DNA of 64,000 nucleotides from NCBI GenBank assembly GCA_964578885.1, contig CAZOEO010000002.1, positions 226,817 to 290,816 on the forward strand, read 5' to 3'. The notes beneath the pieces are model-generated. The model did no database searches and was not told the DNA's origin. It was given only the letters and a program-made list of their open reading frames with translations. Numbering within the stretch: position 1 is the first letter of the stretch; each line of letters opens with the position of its first letter. The stretch comes from CAZRHR01 sp964578885 (lineage in GTDB: Bacteria; Bacteroidota; Bacteroidia; CAIKAF01). This document shows, piece by piece, positions 52,736 through 62,340 of the stretch. A program made the translations under genes and the position numbers.

Positions 52736-54962
52736 ATTTCAATAACAGTCTTTTTTCACCATGTTCTTCGAACCGAATGGTGGCCATTTTTCCATCGACA
52801 GGGCCATCCAGTTCCATGATTTCACCTTTTCCAAAGCGATTGTGCATCACCTTTTGGCCAACCGCAAAGGCATTTACATCCACATTGGTGGAGGCAGCGG
52901 TAGCGGCTTGCATGTGTTTTAGTTTGGCGTGCGATGGGATGCGATACTGCTGTGCCAATTTGGTTTTGGCTTCAGGTGCGGTTCGGGGAGTCGCTTGCAC
53001 GGGTTCCAAAAAGGCAGGATCAATTTCAGTGATGAAGCGGCTTGGTTCGCCATGGGTAATCTGTCCCCAGCGAAACCTTGTGGTTGCAAAACTCAAATAC
53101 ACCTGTTCCATGGCGCGGGTAACCGCTACGTAAAAAAGTCGGCGCTCTTCCTCTAGCTCTTCTCGGGAATTGATGCTGAGCATCGAGGGGAAAAGGTTTT
53201 CTTCCATGCCTACAATGAAGATGATGGGGAATTCCAGACCCTTGGAGGCGTGAACGGTCATAAGGCTGACTTTGTCGCTGTCTTCCGGATCTTCTTCGTC
53301 CTTGTCTGTGAGCAAGGCCACTTCTTGCATGAAGGCGGCCAGAGGCGGCATGTCTGCGATACTTTCGTCGTCTTTTTCCCGATCTTGGTATTCGCGTATT
53401 CCGTTTAAAAGTTCTACCAAGTTTTCGTATCGTGATACGCCTTCTGGTGTTTTGTCGGCATTGAGTTCGTGGAGAAGTCCGGATGATTTAGCCAAATCGG
53501 AGGCCAGGTCATAAGCGGGGGTGGTGAGTAATCTTTCCTGAAATCCGCGAATCATCAGGGTGAATTCTTCCAGTTTTTTCAAAACGCCGGCATTGACCTG
53601 GAGTTGAAACTGCGGAAGGTATTGAAGTATGTTCCAGAGTGACGTGTTTTGTTCTCCGGATAAAACGGTGAGTTTATCTATGGTCACTTTCCCGATTCCT
53701 CTGACGGGATAATTAATGACACGTCGCAGGGCTTCATCGTCTTGTGGATTGATAACCATGCGAATATAAGACAACATGTCTTTGATTTCCTTTCTTTGGT
53801 AAAAGGAAATACCGCCGTAAATTTTATAAGGAATATTGTTTCTTCTTAATGCTTCTTCAATGGCCCGGCTCTGTGCATTGGTGCGATAGAGAATGGCAAA
53901 TTCCGTGTTTTTACGATGGTGTTGCATTTGCAAATCGTAAATGGTTTGCGCAACAAATCCACCTTCTTCATTATCTGATACGGCTTTGAAAAGTTTTAAA
54001 GGCGCGCCCTGATCGTTGGCGGTCCAGACATTTTTTTTGAGCTGTTTTTTATTGTTGGCAATAATGGCGTTGGCGGCGTTGACAATAAGTTGGGTAGACC
54101 GATAGTTTTGTTCTAGTTTAAAAACTTTCAGATCCGGATAATCTCTTTCGAAATTGAGGATATTTTGAATGTTGGCGCCACGAAAAGCGTAGATAGACTG
54201 CGCATCGTCGCCCACTACACAAATGTTTTGGTACAACGCTGCCATTTGCCGTATGATGGTGTATTGGGCATGGTTGGTGTCCTGGAACTCATCCACCATG
54301 ATAAACTGAAACCGACTTTGGTATTTGTAAAGGATTTCTGGGAATTTGGCGAAAAGCTCGTAGGTTTTCAGCAAGAGATCATCGAAATCCATGGCGCCGG
54401 CCCGAAAGCAACGCTGAGTGTATTGGGCATAAATTTCTCCGGTCTTCGGGCGTTTGGCGTAAGTGTCGTCCTGTAAAAGCTCTGGATCGTTTTGGTAGGC
54501 CTGCGCGGTAATCAGCGCGTTTTTGGCGTTGGAAATACGATTGAGAACCGTATTGACTTTATAAATTTTATCGTCCAGGCCATTTTCGCTTAAAATATTT
54601 CTGATGAGACTTTTGGCATCATCTGTGTCGTAAATGGTGAAATTTTTGGGGTATCCAATTTTATCCGCTTCTTGTCGGAGAATTCGGGCAAAAACGGAGT
54701 GAAAGGTGCCCATCCAAAGGTTTTTCGATTCAGAAGGGCCGATTACTTTTGAAATCCGCTCTTTCATTTCCCGGGCTGCTTTGTTGGTAAAAGTAAGTGC
54801 AAGGATATTGAAAGGGTCGATGCCATGTTCTACCATGTAGGCAATGCGGTAGGTGAGAACCCTGGTTTTGCCGGATCCTGCTCCTGCAATAATCATGATG
54901 GGACCTTCAATGGTTTCTACGGCCTGCCTTTGAGGAGAATTGAGCGAAAGTAAATATTCCAC
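52710..54962 (-). CDS. UvrD/PcrA-type DNA helicase (GTG start)
   Basis: 750 residues from the GTG at 54962, giving M-EYLLSLNSPQRQAVETIEG, the usual family opening. A longer frame begins at a GTG at 55019, but the -7 box TATATTTG overlaps that codon, so it cannot be translated from this promoter. Superfamily 1 motifs are IAGAGSGKTRVLTYRIA, LALTFTNKAAREMKER, MVDEFQDTNHAQYTII, VGDDAQSIYAFRGAN, LEQNYRSTQLIVNAAN, LMTVHASKGLEFPIIFIVGM and RRLFYVAVTRAMEQVYL. The C-terminal tail has the PcrA-type RNAP-contact fold (VGQKVMHNRFGKGEIMELDG). It acts in nucleotide excision repair and in clearing replication/transcription conflicts. Confidence 0.92.
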   Translation of the reverse strand: MEYLLSLNSPQRQAVETIEGPIMIIAGAGSGKTRVLTYRIAYMVEHGIDPFNILALTFTNKAAREMKERISKVIGPSESKNLWMGTFHSVFARILRQEADKIGYPKNFTIYDTDDAKSLIRNILSENGLDDKIYKVNTVLNRISNAKNALITAQAYQNDPELLQDDTYAKRPKTGEIYAQYTQRCFRAGAMDFDDLLLKTYELFAKFPEILYKYQSRFQFIMVDEFQDTNHAQYTIIRQMAALYQNICVVGDDAQSIYAFRGANIQNILNFERDYPDLKVFKLEQNYRSTQLIVNAANAIIANNKKQLKKNVWTANDQGAPLKLFKAVSDNEEGGFVAQTIYDLQMQHHRKNTEFAILYRTNAQSRAIEEALRRNNIPYKIYGGISFYQRKEIKDMLSYIRMVINPQDDEALRRVINYPVRGIGKVTIDKLTVLSGEQNTSLWNILQYLPQFQLQVNAGVLKKLEEFTLMIRGFQERLLTTPAYDLASDLAKSSGLLHELNADKTPEGVSRYENLVELLNGIREYQDREKDDESIADMPPLAAFMQEVALLTDKDEEDPEDSDKVSLMTVHASKGLEFPIIFIVGMEENLFPSMLSINSREELEEERRLFYVAVTRAMEQVYLSFATTRFRWGQITHGEPSRFITEIDPAFLEPVQATPRTAPEAKTKLAQQYRIPSHAKLKHMQAATAASTNVDVNAFAVGQKVMHNRFGKGEIMELDGPVDGKMATIRFEEHGEKRLLLKFAKLDILG

Positions 54963-55018
54963 CGGGAGATTCGATTTGAGCGATAAGACAACATGGCGCG
55001 ATGTCCATTTTTGTCCCA

Positions 55019-55050
55019 CAAATATAGAGAATCTGAATGGGCCTTGGCAA
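55019..55050 (-). promoter_or_regulatory. Promoter of the UvrD/PcrA helicase gene
   Basis: On the minus strand TTG, 21 bases, then TATATTTG (55026-55019), an exact TAnnTTTG. It gives a leader of about 52-56 bases before the GTG at 54962. Confidence 0.6.
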
Positions 55051-55151
55051 GACGCCTGCCCGAATAAAAGGTAAATTCAACAAGGTGTTTTAACAAAATT
55101 GTTTTGGGTATCAAGGTGTTTTGTTCGTATCTTTTAGAAAATCTTTACGTT

Positions 55152-56033
55152 ATGGCAACTTCTCCACTTTTCCGAACCCTTGTGGTGCCATTCGATTTTT
55201 CTCCGGTAGCCATTGCCGCAGCGCACCAGGCGGCGTATTTGGCAGGACGCATGTCTTGTAGCTTGAGTTTGTGGTTGATTCACGACCGTTATTCAGAAAC
55301 CCAATTGGGTGTCCCGGATGGCCAACGCTCCGTGGAAGTGTTCAGAAGATTTGCCACCCTTCGTCTGGAAGACTTGGGCGCCAGTTTTTTACGAACTTAT
55401 GGCGTGCGTATCGGGTACGAATGGCTCGAAGGAAAAGTGCAAAAGTCGGTAGAGCTAAAAGCGCAGGCACCAGATGTATCTATGCTGGTCTTGGGAACTT
55501 TTGGGGATAAAAAACAAGATGCCATTTTCCAGGACAGCCAAGCCAATAAACTGGCCATCAGAACCGCATTGCCCGTTTTGGCGATTCGTTCTACTGAAGA
55601 TACGCCCGGATTTAGGAGGATTTTCATGGGCTTAGAAATCGAAAACTTCAATTCACGGGAGAAAATTCCATATGCAGTTCGTATGGCGGAAGCCAACCAC
55701 GCCGAGGTTCATATTTTGGGCATGGAAAGGCATCGCGATCAGGAATCTGTTTCGCACCTCAAGGCCATTATGGCACAGGCCGAACGATATTTTATGCAAC
55801 GCGATATTCCCGTACGCTCGGAAATTCGCCCAATTAAATCGAAAGGCAGCGGATCTGTTCAAATGGCCACGGAATTGAAAGCCGATTTAATGGTCGTGAT
55901 GGCGGAGGCAGAAGGCCCGTTTGGTGGATTTTTGGGGGATGTATTTCCCCAATACGTAACCCACCATTTCGCGCATCCTGTTCTTATTGTACCGCCAAAA
56001 GTGTCTACTGTCACCGCTCAGGTAACCATTTAG
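55152..56033 (+). CDS. Tandem universal stress protein
   Basis: 293 residues from ATG 55152. Two Usp domains follow each other: the first (~8-150) opens TLVVPFDFSPVAIAAAHQAA and ends with VSMLVLGTFGDKK and ALPVLAIRS; the second (~155-285) has IPYAVRMAEANHAEVHILG and ends ADLMVVMAEAEGPF, then GDVFPQYVTHHFAHPVLIVP. The ATP-binding glycine motif G-2x-G-9x-G(S/T) is not clearly intact in either domain, so this may be the non-ATP-binding class. It probably acts in stress survival. The N-terminal extension from 55104 is not likely to be translated. Confidence 0.87.
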   Translation: MATSPLFRTLVVPFDFSPVAIAAAHQAAYLAGRMSCSLSLWLIHDRYSETQLGVPDGQRSVEVFRRFATLRLEDLGASFLRTYGVRIGYEWLEGKVQKSVELKAQAPDVSMLVLGTFGDKKQDAIFQDSQANKLAIRTALPVLAIRSTEDTPGFRRIFMGLEIENFNSREKIPYAVRMAEANHAEVHILGMERHRDQESVSHLKAIMAQAERYFMQRDIPVRSEIRPIKSKGSGSVQMATELKADLMVVMAEAEGPFGGFLGDVFPQYVTHHFAHPVLIVPPKVSTVTAQVTI

Positions 56034-56100
56034 GTCACCCTTTTCCCCACTGCAATACCGGGCAAAAGCTGGAATGAAGAAAAAACCTTAATTTGTTCCC

Positions 56101-57090
56101 ATGTTTTACAGCTTGGTGGTGCCTGTGTTCAATCGGCCCGATGAAGTGCGGGAATTGTTAGAAAGTCTTGTTCTCCAAACTTTTACCCGTTTCGAGGTGG
56201 TGTTGGTGGAAGATGGTTCTACCCTGCCTTGTTCGGAAGAAGTGCAGGCCTTTACCGGAAAACTGGATTTTCAGTATTTTACAAAACCCAACTCCGGTCC
56301 CGGGCTGTCGCGCAACTATGGTGCGGAAAGGGCTAAAGGGGATTTTATTCTTTTTCTGGATTCCGATTGTGTGTTGCCGCCCGACTTTATGAAGGAAGTA
56401 CATGCCGGTATTTCCAAAGAAAAATGGGATTGTTTTGGTGGTCCGGATCGCGCACATCCATCCTTTACGCCATTGCAACGCGCCATTAATTATGCCATGA
56501 CGTCCTTTTTTACCACGGGAGGCATCCGCGGGGGGAAAAAGCGCATGGATCAGTTTTTTCCCCGTAGCTTCAACATGGGCTACAGCCGTGAAGTCTTTCA
56601 GCAGACCGGCGGATTTTCTTCCATGCGTTTTGGAGAAGATATTGATATGAGTTTGCGAATTCAGGAAGGTGGATTTCGCATGGGTTTAATTCCAGAAGCC
56701 TATGTGTACCATAAGCGACGAACCCGTTTTTGGTCTTTTTACAAACAGGTTTTTAATAGTGGCATTGCGCGCATCAATTTATTTAAATTACATCCGCAGG
56801 CCCTGAAGCTTGTCCATTTTTTGCCATCCGTTTTTGTTTTAGGACATATCATTTGTCTGGCGCTGGCTTTTTGGTGTCCACTATTTTTGCTGGCTCCCTT
56901 GGTTTTTATGCTCATTATTGGAATGGATGCCTGGCGGACAGACGGACAGATGAAAGTAGGAGCATTGGCAGTGCCTGCCGCATATATTCAGTTGTTTGGA
57001 TATGGCTTGGGATTTTTGTTGGCCGTGTGGAAACGATTGGTACTAAGGCAAGGTCCATTCGCTGCATTCACAAAAAAGTTTTACGCTTAA
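56101..57090 (+). CDS. Family 2 glycosyltransferase, membrane-anchored
   Basis: 329 residues. The GT-A fold begins SLVVPVFNRPDEVRELLESL; nucleotide-sugar contacts are VLVEDGST and LFLDSDCVLPP (the DxD motif), with the acceptor-side motif FGEDIDMSLRIQEGG. Two to three membrane segments near residues 240-310 (LVHFLPSVFVLGHIICLALA and following) anchor it to the inner membrane. It would add a sugar to a lipid-linked or surface glycan. A one-mismatch -7 box lies five bases before the ATG. No other glycan genes adjoin it. Confidence 0.9.
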   Translation: MFYSLVVPVFNRPDEVRELLESLVLQTFTRFEVVLVEDGSTLPCSEEVQAFTGKLDFQYFTKPNSGPGLSRNYGAERAKGDFILFLDSDCVLPPDFMKEVHAGISKEKWDCFGGPDRAHPSFTPLQRAINYAMTSFFTTGGIRGGKKRMDQFFPRSFNMGYSREVFQQTGGFSSMRFGEDIDMSLRIQEGGFRMGLIPEAYVYHKRRTRFWSFYKQVFNSGIARINLFKLHPQALKLVHFLPSVFVLGHIICLALAFWCPLFLLAPLVFMLIIGMDAWRTDGQMKVGALAVPAAYIQLFGYGLGFLLAVWKRLVLRQGPFAAFTKKFYA

Positions 57091-57103
57091 CTCCTTTTAC
57101 CTA

Positions 57104-57135
57104 TTGACATTGGGGGTCTGGAGATTGTAGCTTTG
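57104..57135 (+). promoter_or_regulatory. Promoter of the YifB/ComM-like gene
   Basis: TTG (57104-57106), 21 bases, then TAGCTTTG (57128-57135), an exact TAnnTTTG. The ATG at 57146 is ten bases further. Confidence 0.65.
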
Positions 57136-57145
57136 CAAAAAAGTT

Positions 57146-58672
57146 ATGTTGGTACAATGCATGGGAGCTGCGCTAACGGGAGTTCAGGCCATTCCCATCA
57201 CCCTGGAAGTACATACGGCACCTGGCTTAAGATATTTTTTAGTTGGCTTGCCGGATAACGCCGTAAAAGAATCTGAACGCCGCATTGAAGCGGCCTTGCT
57301 GAACAATGGTTATCAGCGGCCCGGAAAACAAATCACGGTGAACATGGCGCCGGCCGATATCCGAAAAGAAGGTGCAGCGTATGATTTGCCTATTGCCATT
57401 GGGATTTTGGCTGCCAGTGGGCAAATTCCCCATGAAGGACTTTCAGAGTATCTGATGATGGGAGAACTTGCTTTAGATGGGAGCTTGCGGCCTGTTCGTG
57501 GTGCCCTACCCATGACCATGATGGCACAAGAAATGGGCTTGAAGGGTGTCATTTTACCCGAAGCCAATGCCCGAGAAGCTGCTTTGGTCGATGGTATTAC
57601 CCTGATTTCTGCCGCTCACCTTCGCGTGGTAACTCAGTTTTTTGAAACGGGCGATATTCCCGCCTTACCAGAAGGCCCTGTGACTTCTTCTGAGGATGTG
57701 GATGGGCCGGATTTATCAGAAATTCGCGGGCAGGAATCTGTGCGGCGTGCCATGGAAGTGGCGGCATGCGGCGGCCATAATATTCTGTTGATTGGCGCGC
57801 CCGGCTCAGGGAAGACCATGATTGCCCGCCGATTGCCGGGAATTTTACCTCCTTTGAATACCCGAGAGGCGCTGGAAACCACCAAAATTCATTCTGTAGC
57901 GGGAAAATTGGGTCGCCATGTGGGTTTGGTGCAGCAAAGGCCATTTCGTGCGCCTCACCATACGGTGAGCGATGTAGCGCTGGTCGGGGGAGGCGGACAT
58001 CCTCAGCCCGGGGAAATTAGTTTGGCCCATAACGGTGTCTTGTTTTTAGATGAGTTACCGGAGTTCCGACGCACGGTGTTGGAAGTGCTTCGACAGCCTT
58101 TGGAAGATCGCAGGGTCACCATTTCTCGTGCTCGTTTTTCCGTGGAATATCCGGCAGGATTTATGCTGGTGGCCGCCATGAATCCTTGCCCATGTGGCCA
58201 TTACAATAATCCGGACCGGGATTGCACCTGCGGTCCGGGTGTGGTGAAAAAATACTTGAATCGGGTATCCGGTCCTTTGCTGGATCGAATTGATTTGCAC
58301 GTGGAGGTGGCTCCTGTGGCGGTGGCTGAATTGCAATCTGGCCGAAGGGGAGAAAATTCGGAAGAAGTTCGCACGCGTGTGGAACGGGTCCGGCAAGTGC
58401 AGGCCCAACGATTTACCAGGCATTCAGGGGTGCATGTAAATGCACAAATGACGCCTTCGTTGCTGCGGCATTTTGCCGTTCCCGATGCAGCGGGAAAGCA
58501 ACTCATGGAAAAAGCCATGGAGAAATTAGGCCTTTCGGCCCGGGCGTACGATCGCATTCTAAAGGTGAGCCGAACCATTGCCGATATGGAAGGCGCGCGC
58601 GATATTCAGGCAGTACACGTGGCCGAAGCCATTCAATACCGAAGCCTCGACCGGGCGATGTGGGGAAGTTGA
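57146..58672 (+). CDS. YifB/ComM-family AAA+ ATPase (Mg-chelatase-like)
   Basis: 508 residues, the family length. The N-terminal ChlI-like domain (VQAIPITLEVHTAPGLRYFL, VNMAPADIRKEGAAYDLPIA) precedes the AAA+ core with Walker A GAPGSGKT (217-224), PFRAPHHTVSDVALVGGGG, Walker B GVLFLDELPEF and the Cys-rich insert NPCPCGHYNNPDRDCTCGP, then RVSGPLLDRIDLHVEV. The C-terminal Mg_chelatase_C helical domain ends with ARDIQAVHVAEAIQYRSLDR. ComM homologues are hexameric helicases that promote branch migration in natural transformation; there is no chlorophyll link. Confidence 0.93.
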   Translation: MLVQCMGAALTGVQAIPITLEVHTAPGLRYFLVGLPDNAVKESERRIEAALLNNGYQRPGKQITVNMAPADIRKEGAAYDLPIAIGILAASGQIPHEGLSEYLMMGELALDGSLRPVRGALPMTMMAQEMGLKGVILPEANAREAALVDGITLISAAHLRVVTQFFETGDIPALPEGPVTSSEDVDGPDLSEIRGQESVRRAMEVAACGGHNILLIGAPGSGKTMIARRLPGILPPLNTREALETTKIHSVAGKLGRHVGLVQQRPFRAPHHTVSDVALVGGGGHPQPGEISLAHNGVLFLDELPEFRRTVLEVLRQPLEDRRVTISRARFSVEYPAGFMLVAAMNPCPCGHYNNPDRDCTCGPGVVKKYLNRVSGPLLDRIDLHVEVAPVAVAELQSGRRGENSEEVRTRVERVRQVQAQRFTRHSGVHVNAQMTPSLLRHFAVPDAAGKQLMEKAMEKLGLSARAYDRILKVSRTIADMEGARDIQAVHVAEAIQYRSLDRAMWGS

Positions 58673-58725
58673 AGTGTGAAGGCTACAGACCTTCTTCTTG
58701 AATCAGCAATCCTCCTTTTCTCGTT

Positions 58726-61242
58726 TTAAGAGGAAAGGTGGGAGATGCTCCTGGTTCTTTTTATCCATTTTATCAGTTCAAACCACATCACAGACAGACC
58801 CCCAATGGCCAAAGAGACGGCGATTTGAAACAGACTGAGCCTTTCGAATTCAAAAAAGGTGGTCATGGGCGGAATAAAGAGGATGAGACCCACCAGCGCC
58901 AGGGTGATGCCGATGATAAAAAGGACCAGGTCATTTTTATACTTCAAGGTGGTTAAGATGGAATAATAAAAGGAGCGGTTGATGAGCGTCAGGAAAATAT
59001 TGGCGAAGATGAGCACCATGAACACCATGGTTCTGGTTTCCAATTCGCTATAACCCTGATGGATGGCGTATTGATAGACAGACAAGGTCCCAATTGTAAT
59101 GCACAATCCCTGTAAAATACTGATAGATAATTCTTTTAAATTGAAAAAAGTAGCACTTAAGGGTTTGGGTTTTTGCTTCATGGTGTTGGATTCCATGGGT
59201 TCATTTTCATAAATAATAGAGCAGGTGGGACCCATGATCAGTTCCAGGAAGATAATATGCACCGGAGAAAAAATATTGGGATAGAGCCAACCCAGCGCCA
59301 ACGGAAGTAAAACGGTGAGAATGATGGGAATATGAATGGAAATGATGTATTGGACCGCCTTTTTCAGGTTCGCATAAATTTTTCTGCCCATGGCGGTGGC
59401 TTCCACCATTTTCGATAAATCATCTTCCAGTAAAATTAAAGAAGCGGCTTGTTTCGCGATTTCAGTGCCTTTTTTTCCCATGGCAATACCAATGTGCGCG
59501 GCTTTGAGGGCAGGACCGTCATTCACCCCATCGCCCGTCATCGCCACAATTTGTTGATTGGACTTTAATGCATGGATGATTTTCAATTTGGCTTCCGGAA
59601 ACATCCGGCTAAATATGGCTGTTTCCATGACCCGTTGTTGCAATTCATGGTCAGATAAGGACATTAATTCTTCCCCTGACATGGTTTTATCGTAGTCTTT
59701 AAAACCAATTTGTTTGGCAATGGAGGCGGTGGTGGCTGCATTATCGCCTGTGATGATTTTCACCTGAATTCCAGCCGCGTAAAAATCTTCTAAAACTTTT
59801 TGAATATTTTTCTTGGGCGGGTCGAAAAAAGCCACTAATCCTTTGAATGTGAAAGGTAAATCTTGTTGTTTGGCAGGGTAGTCTGTACCCGGAAATGCAG
59901 AAACACCCACGCCCAGTACCCGATATCCTTCAGCGGCCATGTGTTCTATGGCCGATTGAATCTGTTCTATATCTGTTGGACTGAGGTTGGACGCACGCAT
60001 CAGTGCTTCCGGCGCACCTTTGGCGGCAATCATTTTCCGTCCCTTTCCATCCGAGAAAACATGGGTCATCATGGGTGGTTTTCCTTCCAATGGATATTCG
60101 TGTACCAATGTAAAATTGGGTCGTTCGTCTTGGATGTTGAGTTTGCTATATGCCTCATGGAGTGCGATTTCCATTGGGTCGAAAGCCATGGGTTCGCTGG
60201 CCCACATGGCCAAGGTTATTAATTCTGTAGCCGATGCATTCAGGGACGCATCGGCGCTGATGATTTGGTTCTCTTCCCACACAAATAATTGCGCCAAACT
60301 CATTTTGTTTTCGGTGAGTGTCCCTGTTTTGTCGGTACAGATGACGGTGGCACTGCCGAGGGTTTCCACTGTTTTGGTTTGCTTTACCACGATGCCTAGC
60401 TTCATTAAACGCCATGCGCCCAATGCCATAAATGTGGCGAATGCCACGGGAATTTCTTCGGGTAAAATACTCATGGCCAATGTAAGCGAATGAAGCAGAC
60501 TATGGAGAATGTCTCCGGATTCCATGAAATGAATCACCCAAACCAATACAAAAACTGCGGTGCCGGCAAGGGCCATCCATTTAACAAATTGGTTCAGTTT
60601 GTTTTCCAGAGGCGTTTTTTCTTCATTGATGCCTTCCAGACTTTTCCCGATTTTTCCAAGCCTGGTTTCATTGCCTACTGCGGTGATTTCTGCAATGGCC
60701 AATCCACTTGCCACAATGGTGCCACTAAAAATGAACCGGTCTTCCTGGTTGTTTTGTTTGAAAACGGCCATGGATTCTCCGGTAAGAATTGATTCGTTCA
60801 CGGAAAAGTCGTTGGAATGCACAATGACGCCGTCTGCGGTAATGGAAGTCCCTTCCTCCACCAAGAGAAAGTCACCCACCACCAAATCTTCACTTTTTAT
60901 TTCCTGAATGAGGTTGTTCCGGATGACTTTGCAGCGCGGCTGGGATAAAGTTTTTAGTTTCTCCAGGGCGTTTTTGTTGCGCGAGTCCTGAAAAAGGGAA
61001 ATGGATGCAATCATAAAAATGGCCACCACCATGAATATGCCATTTCCGGTTTCTCCTGTGATAAAATAAATGGCCGCTGCCACCAATAATAAAATGGTCA
61101 TGGGCTCTTTAATTACCCTGAGAATGATTTCAAAGAGGGTGTTTTCGCGCTTATAGGTGAGCCGGTTAGGACCGAATTTTTCTCTCGAAAGGAGTACTTG
61201 TTCGTCGTCTAATCCAGTGATATCAAAATCTTTAATCTGCAT
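58726..61242 (-). CDS. P2-type cation-translocating ATPase
   Basis: 838 residues. Order: cytoplasmic N-terminus, first membrane pair, actuator domain with LTGES (VNESILTGESMAVFKQ), the M4 motif ILPEEIPVAFATF, phosphorylation site DKTGT (Asp304, in CTDKTGTLTENKM), nucleotide domain with AAKGAPEAL, hinge MTGDGVNDGPALKAAHIGIA, and about six C-terminal membrane segments. PEEIP in M4 fits the P2A/P2B Ca-type group, where PEGLP or PEEIP is usual, but the ion (Ca, Mn or Na/K) is not decided. It lacks cation_ATPase_N elaborations and heavy-metal domains. Confidence 0.9.
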   Translation of the reverse strand: MQIKDFDITGLDDEQVLLSREKFGPNRLTYKRENTLFEIILRVIKEPMTILLLVAAAIYFITGETGNGIFMVVAIFMIASISLFQDSRNKNALEKLKTLSQPRCKVIRNNLIQEIKSEDLVVGDFLLVEEGTSITADGVIVHSNDFSVNESILTGESMAVFKQNNQEDRFIFSGTIVASGLAIAEITAVGNETRLGKIGKSLEGINEEKTPLENKLNQFVKWMALAGTAVFVLVWVIHFMESGDILHSLLHSLTLAMSILPEEIPVAFATFMALGAWRLMKLGIVVKQTKTVETLGSATVICTDKTGTLTENKMSLAQLFVWEENQIISADASLNASATELITLAMWASEPMAFDPMEIALHEAYSKLNIQDERPNFTLVHEYPLEGKPPMMTHVFSDGKGRKMIAAKGAPEALMRASNLSPTDIEQIQSAIEHMAAEGYRVLGVGVSAFPGTDYPAKQQDLPFTFKGLVAFFDPPKKNIQKVLEDFYAAGIQVKIITGDNAATTASIAKQIGFKDYDKTMSGEELMSLSDHELQQRVMETAIFSRMFPEAKLKIIHALKSNQQIVAMTGDGVNDGPALKAAHIGIAMGKKGTEIAKQAASLILLEDDLSKMVEATAMGRKIYANLKKAVQYIISIHIPIILTVLLPLALGWLYPNIFSPVHIIFLELIMGPTCSIIYENEPMESNTMKQKPKPLSATFFNLKELSISILQGLCITIGTLSVYQYAIHQGYSELETRTMVFMVLIFANIFLTLINRSFYYSILTTLKYKNDLVLFIIGITLALVGLILFIPPMTTFFEFERLSLFQIAVSLAIGGLSVMWFELIKWIKRTRSISHLSS

Positions 61243-61545
61243 CGCCAGCCGGAATTATACTTATGTTGCTTTTAAACCGTTCACCAATATACTCATGCTT
61301 TGGCGTAAAGTCTACTTGCGGCTGGGATGTGTTTCCATCGCACATATGCCGGAATCGAGCTTTTGTAGTTGTGTTTTTTCCCGTTTCGTAGAAAATAACA
61401 AGTCTGTTGCTCATTTTTTTTCGTGGAAAAGGAAAAGTGTGAAGGGTGCGACATGTAGAAATAAAGAAGGAGGGAAATGAATCCCCTCCTTCTTTGTCCA
61501 TTTTGAAAGATTGTGAAGCTTTATGAATGCCTAACTACTTGTTAA
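61243..61545. other. Intergenic region with a terminator and no secure gene
   Basis: 303 bases between two minus-strand genes. A minus-strand frame of 89 codons (61232-61501) crosses a terminator hairpin and overlaps the ATPase start, so I do not accept it. The terminator lies at 61463-61495. Confidence 0.65.
61463..61495 (-). terminator. Terminator after the SDR gene
   Basis: AAAGAAGGAGGG (61463-61474) pairs perfectly with CCCTCCTTCTTT (61484-61495), loop of nine. On the minus strand it is followed by ATTTCT, so the T-tract is short. It lies about 50 bases after the stop of the minus-strand SDR gene. Confidence 0.65.
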
Positions 61546-62328
61546 TTATGAGTTTCCGTAGATGTTGGATTCGCCGCCGTCTATGGCAATGGTTTGTCCA
61601 TTCACATAGCCATTGTCTTCGCTCAGCAGGAAAACGGACAATTTGGCCACTTCGTGCGGTTGGCCAAGTCGTTTGGTGGGATTACGTTGGGCGTATTCGG
61701 TTTCCGCAGCTTTGGGATTGCCGGGATTAATTTCCCTGAACGCTTCTTCCACCATGGGCGTAAGAATGGCGCCGGGGGCAATGGCATTGGTTAAAATACC
61801 GTCGCGTGCAAATTCCAGGGCTGCATTTTTCGTCATTCCGGAAACGGCGTGTTTACTGGCAACATAGGCTGTTTGGTTCAATACTCCGCGAATACCACCC
61901 ACGGAAGCCACGTTCACAATGCGGCCATATTGTTGTTTTTGCATCACCGGAATCACGTACCGCATTCCGTAGTACACACCCATGAGGTTGATGTCGATTA
62001 CTTTTTTGAAAATATCAACATCATATTCAGTGAGGCTGGCTTGTTTGCCTTCGATGCCGGCATTGTTGTAAAACGCATCGATTCTGCCAAAGGCGTTCAC
62101 GGTTTCATCCACGTATTTTTTCACCGCTGCTTCTTGAGAGACATCGGCGACCATGACGACGATGCGGCTTTGGGGATAGGCTTGCTGAAGCTCCGACTGC
62201 ACATTCATCAGGGCTTTTTCATTATAATCGACCAGCATGAGGTTGGCGCCGAGGGCTGCCAGTTCTTTTGCGGCCGCATAACCGAGACCCATACCGGCTC
62301 CCGTGATAATGACAACTTTGTTTTTCAT
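61546..62328 (-). CDS. SDR-family NAD(P)-dependent oxidoreductase
   Basis: 260 residues, a classical short-chain dehydrogenase. The cofactor loop is VVIITGAGMGLGYAAAKEL, followed by NNAG (FYNNAGIEG), the catalytic Ser in VNVASVGG, and YVASKH with Tyr and Lys. The C-terminal part has the usual TNAIAPGAILTPM and YVNGQTIAIDGG. An acidic residue after beta-2 (LVDYNEKAL) suggests NAD rather than NADP. The substrate is unknown. It follows the YceI gene by 12 bases and should share its mRNA. Confidence 0.92.
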   Translation of the reverse strand: MKNKVVIITGAGMGLGYAAAKELAALGANLMLVDYNEKALMNVQSELQQAYPQSRIVVMVADVSQEAAVKKYVDETVNAFGRIDAFYNNAGIEGKQASLTEYDVDIFKKVIDINLMGVYYGMRYVIPVMQKQQYGRIVNVASVGGIRGVLNQTAYVASKHAVSGMTKNAALEFARDGILTNAIAPGAILTPMVEEAFREINPGNPKAAETEYAQRNPTKRLGQPHEVAKLSVFLLSEDNGYVNGQTIAIDGGESNIYGNS

Positions 62329-62340
62329 GAAATGGAAAGA

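Noticed and set aside
61232..61501. 89-codon minus-strand frame
   Set aside because: It crosses a terminator hairpin and overlaps the ATPase start.
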